The position numbers and the translations under genes are program-made. Positions 33,817-45,251 of a DNA stretch of 64,000 nucleotides are shown one piece after another (the stretch's first letter is position 1; every line of letters starts with the position of its first letter). Origin of the DNA: Agaricus subrufescens. Taxonomy: Eukaryota > Basidiomycota > Agaricomycetes > Agaricales > Agaricaceae. Below the pieces are notes generated by a model. That model did no database searches. It was not told where the DNA came from and worked only from the letters and a program-made list of their open reading frames with translations. The DNA lies in contig CM057060.1 of assembly GCA_029945375.1 (NCBI GenBank), positions 2,604,001 through 2,668,000 on the forward strand, given 5' to 3'.

Positions 33817-34952
33817 GAGGTCCGGTGAAGAAGCCTGCCTCTGGAAAAAGGGTTAATTTCAGAGGAGCTAAGGCGTCCGAGGACGGTTCTAAGAGCAGTA
33901 ACCCAAAGGAGAAGCAAAAGGAGGGGGAGGCGTCAGATGAGAAGACGTCGACTCGAGTGGAGAAATTCCCATATCGAAAAGTTCCGACATTGAAACCTGT
34001 AGTGGAAGTGCCGCCATTGCCAGCAAGCTGGCTACGGAAGGAAAAGGAAAAAGGGCATGCACCAGCGTATAAGCACCAGACGAAAGTCGAGGAGGGTGTG
34101 GACTTAGCTGAGTTACTCTCGAGGTTCGAGGGGAACCAGATAACCATAACACAGAAAGAGTTGCTAGCCTTGGCTCCAAAGCTAAGGGAGGCGATGAAAG
34201 AGTTGGTCTCAAAGAAAAGGGTACCTACTAAGGAAGTAGCAGTTATCAAGGAAGTTGAGGACACGACAGAAGGAAAAGGTGAAGAGGCCCTAGGAGAGGA
34301 AGAGGAACCCGAGAATATAGCGACGAGCAGCTGTAAATTCATCAGCGTTAATGTCCTGTTGGCCGGCAGCACTGGGGGGCCTCCGATGCGGCGAGATGTG
34401 ATGAGTGGGGAGTCTCGAGGGGGAGACCCCGTCCTACAGTTTTTGAATCGTCATTCCGCCGAGGAGTCCAGAACGATGATATTTAGTGTTGGAGAAAAGG
34501 ATAGAGTATCAGCGAAAGATGTGGCAGAATTAGCAGTGGTTCCAGCCTTGATAAATGGACTTAGAGAGGAGGAGGCACTTCTAGACAGCGGCTCTCAAGT
34601 GGTTATGATGTCGAGGGAGGCAGCTAGTGATTGTAAACTCAGTTGGGATTCGAACTTGCAGATTAATATGCAGTCGGCTAACGGGCAGGTCTCAAGGACA
34701 TGTGGGATGGCTAAGGATGTGCCGTTCTCGTTCGGGGACTTAACCGTTCGCTTACAAGTACACGTCATTGATAAGGCCCCTTACCGAGTGCTTTTGGGAC
34801 GTCCCTTCGATATCGTCACCGCGAGTGAGGTTATCAATCATCAAGATGGTCGGCAGTATCTGAATCTCAAACATCCGGGAAAGAAAATAGCGATTTGTGT
34901 TCCAACTTATGCTCGAGGGCATTTGCCATCGAAGCCAAGTGTAAATTTTTAA
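33714..34952 (+). CDS. pro: Gypsy aspartic protease frame (-1 relative to gag)
   Basis: Open from after TGA 33711-33713 to TAA 34950-34952. The shift into it could occur anywhere in 33714-33816, most simply at GTTTTTT just before the gag stop, giving FLGGPVKKP. A charged spacer region precedes the retropepsin-like fold with active-site LLDSGSQ (about 34577-34597), NMQSANGQ and the closing block VLLGRPFDIVTASEV. It ends GTA AAT TTT TAA, where the pol frame, one step back, is already open. Confidence 0.85.
   Translation, partial: DGRGQGSRGRRGRPSAATSQPVVSVEERGEVGFLGGPVKKPASGKRVNFRGAKASEDGSKSSNPKEKQKEGEASDEKTSTRVEKFPYRKVPTLKPVVEVPPLPASWLRKEKEKGHAPAYKHQTKVEEGVDLAELLSRFEGNQITITQKELLALAPKLREAMKELVSKKRVPTKEVAVIKEVEDTTEGKGEEALGEEEEPENIATSSCKFISVNVLLAGSTGGPPMRRDVMSGESRGGDPVLQFLNRHSAEESRTMIFSVGEKDRVSAKDVAELAVVPALINGLREEEALLDSGSQVVMMSREAASDCKLSWDSNLQINMQSANGQVSRTCGMAKDVPFSFGDLTVRLQVHVIDKAPYRVLLGRPFDIVTASEVINHQDGRQYLNLKHPGKKIAICVPTYARGHLPSKPSVNF
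33807..33816 (+). promoter_or_regulatory. Candidate -1 slip site before the gag stop
   Basis: Gag codons TCG GTT TTT TAG over a T6 run (33809-33814). One step back reads TTT TTA GGA GGT, the protease frame. It is not a textbook heptamer (GGTTTTT). A one-base indel in T6 is the alternative. Confidence 0.4.
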
Positions 34953-37900
34953 GTAACCTCGAGGAATCCGAAAATTGGGAAGGAGGAGAGGTGGCTTGTA
35001 TTCTGGAAATGGACGCGAATGGGGAACCTCGAGTGGCGGAGTATCTACCGCTCGAGATGGATAACTTATCACAGGATGAACTGACGTTATTGTACCTGAG
35101 AAAGAGCCTCGAGGGACAAGAACATACAGCGGAGAGAGAAAAGGTTGATCAATTCATGGTTAGTTTGTCCCAGCCACAAGATCTACGAAACAAGGTAGTG
35201 GCGGTAACGGAACTAGAAGACGCGGGGGACCCGGGGGACATGGTTCAGTGTCTCGCGAAGAAGTACAAACCCGTAGCCCTGAAAGTTCGGCCGGTGCTGG
35301 GAGAGTTGCCGGATAAATATAGAATCGTCCGAGACATCAAAGGAGATCCTCTAGAAACGTTGCCGGAGATGACTAAAACACCGCCAGAGTTTGTACCTAA
35401 AGGACGGTATAGTCAGGAACACATGGAGAAGATGAACGTTGCTCACGGAGACGGTTTTCTGTGGCCCGAGGAACTGAAACTCATGCACTGGCTGATGGCG
35501 GAACAGAATGAGGCTTTCGCATGGGACGATTCCGAGAGGGGGAGTTTCAAGCCAGAATACTTTCCCGCGGTCGAGATTCCCACCGTTCCACACACGCCCT
35601 GGGTCGAGAGGAATTTAAGGATTCCACCAGCTGTTTTTGACGAGGTATGCAGAATCATTAAAAGAAAGATAGATGCGGGTGTATATGAGCCCTCGAATGC
35701 GTCTTATCGGTCTAAATGGTTTTGCGTGATTAAAAAGGATGGAAAGAGTCTGCGGTTGGTCCATAGTCTCGAACCGTTAAATGAGGTAACCATCGCCCAC
35801 TCGGGGCTTCCGCCGGTCACGGAGGAATTGGCAATGCATTTCGCGGGGAGGGCTTGTAATGGAATATTGGATCTGTATGTGGGATATGACGAGAGACAGT
35901 TAGCCGAAGCGTCCCGGGACCTCACTACTTTCCAAACCCCATTTGGCGCTTTACGGTTGGTTACCTTACCGATGGGCTGGACGAATTCGGTACCGATATT
36001 TCATGAAGACGTCACTTTCATTCTTCGTGAAGAGATACCAAAGTACACATTACCATATATAGATGATGTGCCTATCCGGGGACCCGCGACGAGATATGAA
36101 GGAAGTGACGGGACACCCGAAGTTCTAGAAGAGAATCCAGGGATTAGGAGGTTCGTGTTTGAACACATGGAGACGGTCAATCGTATACTTCAACGAATGA
36201 AATATGCTGGGGGGACGTTCTCGGGACCAAAAACGATTATGTGTGCAGATTCTGTAGTAATTTTGGGCTTCGAGTGTTCCTATAAGGGAAGGAGGCCAAA
36301 GGCAGAGACGATAGAGAAGATAATGAATTGGGGAGATTGTGAAAATCCTACTGATGTACGGGCCTTTCTAGGGACCGCGGTGATGTGTCGTAACCATATC
36401 CGAGACTTTGTTGCCAAGGCAGCGCCCCTCTATAATCTATGCAAAAAGGGCATACCTTTCGAGTGGGGGGCTGTGCAGAAAGCGGCGCAGGCGGAAATTA
36501 AGGAAAGTATTCGAGATTGTTTTCATACCAGGAACCCGCGATTTCCAAGTGATCAGCCGATCGTATTGGCGGTCGATTCGTCATGGAGGGCAGTGGGGTA
36601 TTATCTTTATCAGCGAGATGAGCTCGAGCCTAAGGAGATACATTATATCAAATTCAATTCGATCTTAATGGACGAGCGGCAACAATGATATTCACAGCCG
36701 AAACGGGAACTGTTAGGACTGAAGATGGCTCTCGAGGAGGAAGCGTATATGCTACGCGGTTGTCGCAATCTCATGGTCGAGACAGACGCGAAATATCTCT
36801 ACGGGATGCTTAATAATCCGGGGAAGATGTTAAATGCGACACTGAACCGATGGGTCGACTACATACAGACGAACTTCCATTTCCTAATCAAACATTGTAA
36901 AGGGAAGGGATTCGGACCGGATGGGTTGTCGAGGCGGCGGTGGTATCCAGGGGATTCAACTAGAAGGAAGTACGATGATGGTTCCGAAGATGAGGGCGAG
37001 GATTTCGAATTGATCAAGGAAAATGAAGAGGATGATGATCCGCTTCCCCTAGATTCATTTATAGATGAGATTGACGATAGGGAAGGCTATCTAGTAAAGT
37101 ATTTGGAAGACGAGTCAATTCTCGAACTGGAGTTGAGTTCAGCGGAAAAACAAATAAGAGCTGAAATTGCAGAGAAGAGGAGACTCTCCTACAATCGAGA
37201 TTTGGCGGCCTCAGTCAGGATGTGCCTATCGCAAATGGCCAGTCTGGACGAGCGTGAGATCGAGGTTGAACCAAACTGACTCGAGTATGATGACGAGAGA
37301 TGAACTCAAGTGGCTCGCGACCAGGAGATGAAGTTAGAGAAAATTAGGGAGTGGCTGAGTACGCGAATGGATAAAGTTGCGGCAGAGCGGCTCTCAGTAG
37401 AAGAGGCAAAGTTAGCAAGAGCGGCCAGTCACTTCTGGCTGGACAAGAATGGTCGATTGCACTGGCGCAGACCAGGGGATAATGGCGCGCAGTTGGTGGT
37501 TGAAATCGAGAGTCGAATGGCAATGCTTCAAGAGTGTCATGATAAGCTTGGACATCGAGGGGTATATGCTACCTCGAAGCTGGTTGCTCAGCGGTTCTGG
37601 TGGCCCGAGATGGAGGCGGATGTGGCTTGGTATGTTCGGTCTTGCCACCTCTGTCAAATCCGACAGAAAATGGCCATGGAACTGCCGCCAGTAGTTACGC
37701 ATACGCCCTCGATTTTCCAGGTACTACATGCGGATACTGTGCATATGTCTACACCCTCGAATGGCTGTAAATATATCGTACATGGGCGTTGTGCACTCTC
37801 GTCCTGGATGGAAGCCAAAGCGTTACGATCAGAGGACGCCAAATCTATTGGTCAATGGCTGTTCGAGGACATCGTGTGTCGCTGGGGAAGTTTGGTCAAG

Positions 37901-38728
37901 ATTGTAACCGACAATGGTGCTCCATTCAAGAAGGCAGTGAAATGGCTAGAAGAAAAGTATGGCATTAAAGGAGTAACTATATCGCCATATAATTCTCAGG
38001 CGAACGGGACTATCGAGAGGGCGCACTGGGACGTGAGGCAGATGTTATACAAGGCCACTAACGAGGACCTTCGAAAATGGTATTGGCATCTACATCATGT
38101 TACATGGGCAGACAGGATCACAATTAGGAAGCGAACCGGGTGTTCACCGTACTTTATGGTAACGGGGGCCCATCCGACTATTCCGCTGGATGTAATCGAG
38201 GCGACATGGCTGGTTCAGTACCCGGCTGAGTTTCTCGAGACGTCAGAACTGGTGGGATTACGGGCGTTAGCGTTGGCAAAACATGTGAAGCACGTAGAAC
38301 TTATTCGAGAGAAATCTCATAAGGAAAAAGTGCGACGGGCGTTGAAGATGGAAGATGAACAAAAGGCGAAAATAAAGGACTTCAATTTCCAACCAGGGGA
38401 TCTGGTACTGGTTAGGAATTCAGCGGTAGAGATGTCAGCCAATCGGAAGATGAAGGCTCGCTATCTAGGGCCGATGGTAACGATCAGGAGGTTGGCTGGT
38501 GGTGCTTATATTCTCGCAGAGATGGATGGCTCAGTATGGCAAAACAAAGTCGCGGCGGGTCGGGTGGTACCTTACCTTGCACGAAAGAAAGTAGAGTTCA
38601 AGGGGAAGCTACTAGAACTGCTGGATATGGCAGAGGAGGACTTAGAAATGTTAGAGGATCCAGTGGAGCCTCTAGAGTTTCACAGCGATGACTCAGATGT
38701 TAATGGGAGCGGGGTGGAATCGGACTAG
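34895..38728 (+). pseudogene. pol: Gypsy pol: reverse transcriptase, RNase H, integrase, with three in-frame TGA
   Basis: One frame from 34895 to TAG 38726-38728, broken only by TGA at 36686, 37277 and 37301. RT: KWFCVIKKDGKSLRLVHS, LDLYVGYDE, FQTPFGALRLVTLPMGWTN and catalytic YIDD (about 36057-36068). RNase H: LAVDSSWRAVGYYL, and after the first TGA ETDAKYLYGM and GPDGLSRR. Integrase: zinc-binding HDKLGH ... CHLC, then the DDE core with HADTVHM, VTDNGAPF and NGTIERAH, and a C-terminal region with DFNFQPGDLVLVRN and MKARYLGPM. All three stops read as CGA-to-TGA type changes in context (inference). Read-through cannot be excluded, but decay is simpler. It is entered from protease by a -1 shift at 34943-34949. 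Confidence 0.92.
34943..34949 (+). promoter_or_regulatory. Candidate -1 frameshift heptamer A_AAT_TTT (pro to pol)
   Basis: In the protease frame the codons are GTA AAT TTT TAA. The heptamer AAATTTT has the X_XXY_YYZ form with zero-frame spacing and sits directly before the stop. Slipping one base back gives AAA TTT TTA and continues in the pol frame. Downstream RNA structure not assessed. Confidence 0.65.
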
Positions 38729-38795
38729 AACCTTTGTTAAAAGAACCTTAACTAGGAGAAAACTAGTCTAGAATAGGGCCTAACGAAGAGGGTAC

Positions 38796-40444
38796 CTATT
38801 TATCTGCCTTGTTTTGGAATTTACGGTTGCGTTGTTCGGAAAGTTGCGCCAAGAACTCATACTCCTTCGCGAAATAACGATAGCGAGCGGTGGTGAACTC
38901 GAGTTGTTGTGCGGAGTCGACGAGGGATGCTGTGACAGCGAGAAGGCGGTGTTGGAGTGCTTGATAACTTGTATCGGAAATGATCAAGTGAGCCGCTTCA
39001 TTGGCCTCGCCCGAGAGATTCTGAACGCAGAGGACCATCGCGTCCGCTGACAAGGCATGAGAGGGAGGTTTTGGAGAAGGTCAACAGGTGGGGGCTTACC
39101 TGTCTCGGGGGAGACAATCTCGAGGAGAGCAGGTTTGTCACGAGCCTGTACACCGAAGGCAAGGAGATAAGCGGTGCGGTCGTAGTTGCCAAGAATAGGC
39201 GCATATGCAAGGCGTACCATCTGAACTTTCTGGGGATACTTGTCCTAGGAATAGATAGGTTAACATCGAGGCACACAAGGAAAGGAGAGGAACTTGCTGC
39301 TGCGTTCAGCGAGTTGCTTCGCGGCCTGGTGTAAGAGGACGGAGCCTGGGCTATAAGTTCATTGTTGCCTTTGGGTTCGGCCGTGAGGATGGCTGAGGGT
39401 TGAAGTCCTGGGCCTGCGTCGGGTGAATCGGCAGGTGGGGGCGGGACACCATCAGTGTCAACATCCATCTAGAAAAGCAATGGGATGCAGTCAGGAAATG
39501 AGGGAATACGACGTTAAGCATACATCGTTAGAAGGACAAGAGGTAGGCGCAGTCTTAAGGCGTTTCGAGCGGCGAGGAACAGTTTGTTCATCGTCGGTTA
39601 GAAAGCCCTCGAAAGGGTCCGCCGCAGGAATGGGGATGTCCCTGGACCGCTTATTTGAAGGTAGGGAATGAAGGAGTATAGGATAAGAAGATAACATACC
39701 TTCTTGACCGGAGGTTCTGACGACTCGCGATGAGCGGAGGACTTGCTGGCGCGATCTGCGGCAGGCTTCGAGGGGATGGGCTTCTTGAGATTGCTAATGT
39801 TGCGATCGACGGTGCTCATCATAGACGCAAAGGCTGGGTAGACACGCGGCGCTTTGTAGCTCTTCCCCTTATATTGGGAATAGCTATCAAACATGCTGCG
39901 GGCGCGAGAAAGAATGCGCTGGGTCTCAGCGGTATGCTGGCCAGGAATGAACGCGTGAAGGCTCTCGAGAAGAGCGTCCTAGAAGAGATAGGCCATTCGA
40001 GAAGCGATCGAGAAGAGAAAAGACGGAACGGACGATACAAGTACAGGCGGCCTCGAAAGAGCCTGCCATGCTTTGGGCCATGGCTGGGTTGTTTAAGCGG
40101 CGGCTGTAACGGTAAAAGAACGAGCTGACTTCGGTGTCGAGGAGTGTGAGACAGTCCTCGTAGGTCTGGCGAGCGGGATTGCCGGTATTGGAAGAATTCG
40201 CGGATGCCATGGGAGACAAGCGGTGACGATTGTCAAAGGGAGGCAAGGATGTACGGGTAGTCGGTTGAGGATTTATACCGCGACCGCGATACGAACCGCG
40301 ATGTGAACCGCGAGTAAACATACCAAAACTAGTACGACCTCGTACCCTACCGCGGCGCCGAAAGTCTAGATAAGCCCATAGGGGTTCATCTGATTCTGAA
40401 CCGGATGACACGATGAGATCTGGTTCTGAATAAGTGTCAGACAT
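38796..40444 (-). CDS. Antisense spliced gene B inside the Gypsy element, unknown function
   Basis: Minus-strand model: 40034-40444, 39700-39978, 39524-39649, 39277-39468, 39100-39244, 38796-39046; 467 codons plus stop, phases consistent. The first junction (GTCCGT donor) is the weakest; a one-base frameshift at CTAGGAC is the alternative. The start is MSDTYSEPDLIVSSGSESD, followed by an Arg/Gly-rich stretch (RRRGRVRGRTSFGMF, RGSHRGSYRGRG). Helical segments follow (TYEDCLTLLDTEVSSFFYRY, HAFIPGQHTAETQRILSR), then a nuclear-signal-like RRSKRLK, and a conserved-looking block KVQMVRLAYAPILGNYDRTA. It ends EYEFLAQLSEQRNRKFQNK. No family recognised. The RGG and basic stretches suggest RNA or DNA binding, which is inference. 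It lies tail to tail with pol: only 67 bp between their stops. Confidence 0.7.
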
Positions 40445-41100
40445 GGATTCGAGAGACGAAAACGTGCACTCCGCAACGCTTAAAACCAGAAAAATTTTTT
40501 CGAGCCGGTTCAGGTCGTGCGACGAGGGCGTCTCTTTCCATAGAGGGGGGGAGGATGTCTCGAACGCATCGAGAAACTTGGATCTAGAGAAAAGCGGATG
40601 GACTGTAAGCGAACATCACGTCGGGTCACATCATGCAAGTCACGAGACTGTGTGACGCAGGGATGTGCGATTCGAGAAGGCAAACACTGAATTTACATGT
40701 TTAAATATATTCGGGAGACGGTCAAGGCGCAGAAAGCATGCCATATGGAATGCATGGTTGAATCTAGGGGTGTTCGGATCGTAAGATCGTCCCCTCGAGA
40801 GAAGGCTCACGGGTGGTCAGGATCACACATGACTGAAGTTCAGACGGGTGAGAGATGTTACGAAACGCATATCATAGGCAGAACGAGCTACAAACAAGGG
40901 AGCCAGATCAATAGCGCAAGCTATGACGTGGCAAACGAAAAAGTGTGTCCGAGAAGCGCGAGATAACAAAACAACTAGTCTGGCAGACAAGATAAGATAG
41001 ACTAGGGGTGCTAGCAATGTTCAAGAAGCGAGGAATTTTATATGATGTGATATACGAAGGAAAACAGTCGCGAAGAAGACGCTGATGACCCAAGATTGCC
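40445..41100. other. Spacer between the two antisense genes
   Basis: 656 bp with no convincing frame. It should hold the promoter of antisense gene B and the 3' end signals of antisense gene A. Nothing further recognised. Confidence 0.4.
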
Positions 41101-43325
41101 TCAACCCTCGATACCCTCGCCACGAGGAACAGTGGGGGTAGCCGGGACAGTGCTGGAGGAAGTAATGGGAGAACCTGCGAGGGGAGTGCGGCGAGAACTG
41201 GGGGTTACACCGGCCTCAACGCGATAAGTCTCGACCGACACGACGCGAGGATTTGTGGAGGGAGGATCGGCAACAAGAGGAGCACGAGTAAAAGGAGGGG
41301 ATGGAGTGGATGGTTGAGGAGCAGGGGCTTCGGCGGCCATATCATCGTTGAGGGGAACACTGTTAAGGTGGCGGTAGAGATCAAACCGTTTGTCGAAAAA
41401 GACGCCGGGCTTGGACGAGGGTTGCAAACCAGCCTCTTCACAAGCTTTGACGTGACGTTCCCACCAAGTAGGCTGAACCAGAGGGTCTTCGGAGTCAACA
41501 AGAAAGGGTTTTTGGCCAATCCACTCGCCAAATTGCTCGAAGGAATTGTACAGCACCTGGCCGGCTTCGAGAAGGTTGGTGGATGCGTCGGGGCCTTTGA
41601 AATCATCGGGGTCGATGCTGGTTTCGCAGAAATCAGCAATGCGACGTGCGTCAGCCACCAGCAGCTCGAGTTGATCGGGGGAGTCAATAAGACCACTCGT
41701 GGTCCAGAAGTCGGGTTTTTCGTCACCACCATAATATTCATAAGACAAAAGAAATTCAATGGCAGCCTCGACGACGAGAGTACGATGATGAGAAACAGCC
41801 AAGAGCAGTTGACGCTCCAGGCCGAGGATTTGATATCTCGAGACGTCAAGGTTACGATTGAGAATGCGAAGGCCTACAGTGGATGCGAAAATGTTAGTTC
41901 GAGGAGTGAAGAAGTGAAGAAGTAAGAACGGACCGTTTCCGGCAATAAAAGCAGGCACTCGACAAAGTTCAGCGGCAAATTGTTGAATGGCGGGGGGTTT
42001 GGTACGGCTACAATGTCCAGCATGTTCGCGGTCACAAGGGGCACAGGCGCAGCGAGTGACTAGGCCGTCGAGCCGCTTCTTGGGTTCCTCGGATGATTCT
42101 CCTTTTCGGCGACGGTTGGCGGGTTCGAAGGGGGTGTCATATCGTAAGGACCGGATACAATTGAGACAATTGGGAAGACATGGGGGGTACTGCAAGACAA
42201 GTTAGGCAAAAGATAAAATAGAACGAAGAAGGAAACACACACGGGGTTGTCTGAGGAAAGAAAGTGAGGGAGCAGACCTTGAAGATAAGGCGCCCCAGGG
42301 TTAAGGCCGATTTGGCGAGTAATGACAGGATTAGTGCGGGCTAGGGCTCTGGAGTTAGAGCTGGTGAAACGATCATGAAATTAAGACTTACTGCGAGGGT
42401 CGTCAGGCGGCGCATTGGTAGCGGCGTCCCGCTTGCTGGCCGATTTGGGGGCTTTCGAGGGCTTCCCGCAACCACGACTGGCAGGGGTGGCGGTTCGTGA
42501 AGCTCGAGGGGGGTTACGACGACCTTGTTTGTGGCTAGAGCCGCGAGGCCGGGGAGACTCCATAACGACGTCCTCGTCAAGGCCATCTTCTTCGAAGTCG
42601 GATTCAGTACGGTCTTCTTCAGCCTCGTCCTTGTCTGGCACCTCGACGATCTCAGCATCGGAGGACTCAGAGGAAGAGGATTGAACAACGGCCTGCTTTT
42701 TCGAGGCGATTTTAGAAGGGCCGCGCCTGGTAGGGAGTGGTTTTTCGACAGTGATTGAAGGTTCGAGAGGCGGTGTAGGGGACGCGCCACGAGGACGTTT
42801 GCAACGTGGAGGCACAGTCAGAGGCGTAACAACAAGAGGGCTAGCCGCGCCAGCGGAGTTTTGAGACACGACGGAAGTGCTAGAACCAGTATCAACAGGG
42901 ACGCGAGGGCGAGGGCGTGCTTTAATACGAGACGAGGCATTAAAGCCGCTCGAGACGGTCGTGGTCAGCGAAGGAGGAGGAGCTCGCCCCACTGGTAACG
43001 AGCGGCACGTGTTAGCAAAGGATTACAACCGCTGAGAGGAAGCTAAAATGGACTTACCGGAGCTAGAATCATCAGGTTGGGAGGTGAGTGAAGGGGTAGG
43101 ACGGACAGAAGTGACTGCAGTCGGCTCAGACGACGAGATAGACCGGCGAGAAAGGACTGGAGCGTCCGAAGACTGTCGCGCGAGAGCTGCGCAATACTTG
43201 ACAATCGAGCGGAAGTCGTCGGCATATCGAACCATGACCTCAGGCGAGAAGTGGTCGGGCCATTCTTCGATATCATAGATGGCCGCGAGTGCGATCTCAC
43301 GAGGGATTACCGGGATAGAGGACAT
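41101..43325 (-). CDS. Antisense spliced gene A inside the Gypsy element, unknown function
   Basis: Minus-strand model: 43058-43325, 42392-42991, 42243-42340, 41101-42189; 684 codons plus stop, every junction in phase with GTAAGT/GTAAGT/GTGTGT donors. The start is MSSIPVIPREIALAAIYDIE. Exon 2 is disordered: Ser/Pro-rich, an acidic block (EEDRTESDFEEDGLDED) and basic KxSK/RxxR clusters. The exon 3-4 join leads into a Cys/His-rich module YPPCLPNCLNC ... TRCACAPCDREHAGHC, which looks zinc-binding. It is followed by a helical domain (PAIQQFAAELCRVPAF, ILGLERQLLLAVSHH, PDQLELLVADARRIADF, PTWWERHVKACEEAGL) and a Pro/Thr tail. No family recognised; a DNA- or nucleosome-binding accessory is a guess. 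Codon phase and splice signals argue for a real gene rather than a shadow. Confidence 0.75.
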
Positions 43326-43879
43326 GGGAAGGGAGATAGTCTGGCAAAGTAAACGCGTCAGCCTGGGTGGGTTTAAATAAGGACGAAAGATCATGGAAAG
43401 GCTAGGTAGATCTCTGGGGTTATCGGTAAAAAAGGAAATCAGGTGTCAGCCACGAGCGAGGAGGAGCTGACGTATCCTGTCAACGGCCAGTCGGATAACG
43501 GCCGAGGCCAGACCCTGTTGAGGATCCGAGGTTGTTCTGCCCCAACGAAACTATCATAGAGGGGGAGAAAGGTTAAAAGAGGATCTGAGGGTGTAGATCG
43601 AGAAGGCGGACACCAAAGTGGAAGGTGTTGACTTCGGGGTGAGAAAAGAGAAGCACGGGGAAGGCGGACCGGCAGTGGTATCCTTTGCTGGCGGTAGTGC
43701 TATTTTAAGCACTCTTGGATATTACCAGAAGTAGCAATCCGGATCATGCCGAAAACCCGGATCAAATGAACTTAGTGACGGGTTGAGGGATGCAAGGGAA
43801 CCAACTCGAGGGCTCTGAGATAATGCAGAAGGAGGTGGAAATGAAACTCGCGAAGTGACTGAGGGCAGTCATTTCATAG
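43326..43879. other. Leader region between antisense gene A and the 3' LTR
   Basis: About 550 bp without a convincing frame. It lies upstream of antisense gene A, so it may carry its promoter, unless that lies in the 3' LTR. Confidence 0.35.
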
Positions 43880-43890
43880 TGGGGGGGAGA
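43880..43890 (+). promoter_or_regulatory. Polypurine tract
   Basis: An all-purine run, GTGGGGGGGAGA apart from its T, ends exactly at the first base of the 3' LTR, the position where plus-strand synthesis is primed. Confidence 0.8.
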
Positions 43891-45251
43891 TGTTACGGCC
43901 CCAGCCGTTTTACGCGTAAAGATACAAGTAAGAAGGCGTATATGGGGTGTTTCATGATCCCGAGAGTACCAATTGGCGGGACTCTTACGTGTCATAGGTC
44001 TCAGAGAGGTTTCACCTAACCAGGAAGGGATATTATGATCGAATCAAGGGTTCCATGGTTCTCGAGGGGAAACGTGTACCCGAGAGAGAAATATAGCCAT
44101 GTTCGAGGCAGAGTTAGGCTGTCTCGAGATCATAGTCGTCTTTCTAGGGAAAACTACGCGTGTGTATCGACCAGAGATACGATCGAGGACTTAGCAGTGG
44201 CGGTCTCTCGAGTGAAACTTATGTTGGGAACATAGGCGGCTACTACTTACCAAAAGGGGAGATGCCTAAGAGTGGCCCCTTGGGAAGAAGGACTTCTCGC
44301 GGAGACACACGCCTCATATGAAAGATAGTATGAATGAGGGTCGACCAACGTACTATGCGTATCTAGGGTTGTTCTAGAAGGTGAATACTAAGGGGATATT
44401 AGGTCCGAGGGTTGTTCGAAATAGTGTCTAGGGCGCAGGGCTAGTAGAGTCAAGACGCCCAATCGCAGACAGGGATTGACCAACGTGGATCATTCGGCCG
44501 AAGTAGGTGCGAGTCCCCGAGTGGAGATTGGCTGGATAGAGTTCCTCGAAGGCGGCGGCCGACACAGTAAAGATGAATTGGTAATTTATTCTACATATGT
44601 GTCTCGGACGAGTTGTACAGTATATAGGGCCCGTCTAGGGAAAAAGTTCGACACCGAATTTTCTGCCCAAACGCTGTGCGATTAAATCGAGAGTGGTTTT
44701 TCCGTCTCAGTGTATTAAGCGTTAATCAGGTACCTTACCGAGAGAAGTTCTTGTGTTTGATCGCGAGAAGACCTTCCCTGGTCTAATAGAATCGAGATAG
44801 TGTCCGCGCTAGCTGGTCCTCTCTTGCAGTCTGTCTCGAAGTGCGAAGGCAGGTCAAGGGTTTATCCAGTTCGTCGAGGCATCGCTAGGAAGGACTCGCT
44901 ATCCTTTCTAGACAGTTGTCTGACCCGATTGTATTGAGGACAGTCGTCGCGAGTTTAGCTGCTCGTCGCGAAGGTTTTAAACGAAAGATCTCAAGTCTAA
45001 TCAAGGGTCGAGGGCCGACCACAACCAAGTTATCAAGTATCACTACAACAATCACCATATCATCAAAGTTTTCTACATTCCTATTCGCGAATCACCTATT
45101 TCAGCTTAAATTTGATTTACCTCCCCACGAACCGCATTCGAGACTCGGTGTAAAACACAAGTCTGGTTGTAATTCGATAATTATATTTCGAGTTATTCCT
45201 TTTTATTATTTTATCTATTTTTTTTATATCTACACCGACTCCGTCTCATCA
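43891..45251 (+). repeat. 3' LTR of the 15 kb Gypsy element
   Basis: 1361 bp, matching the 5' LTR apart from 43988 (C) and 44213 (T). Followed directly by target duplication TCGT at 45252-45255. Confidence 0.95.

Larger units (their letters stand above)
30162..45251 (+). mobile_element. Full-length 15.1 kb Ty3/Gypsy LTR retrotransposon with antisense genes
   Basis: Two 1361 bp LTRs (30162-31522 and 43891-45251), each TG...CA, flanked by the 4 bp repeat TCGT (30158-30161, 45252-45255). A primer-binding-like site follows the 5' LTR and a polypurine tract precedes the 3' LTR. Internal order: gag, protease, reverse transcriptase, RNase H, integrase, then two antisense intron-containing genes. 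RT before integrase marks it as Ty3/Gypsy. There is no chromodomain. The LTRs differ at two positions that I can see (offsets 98 and 323), so the insertion is recent. It landed inside the transposase gene at 29248-47666. Confidence 0.95.
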
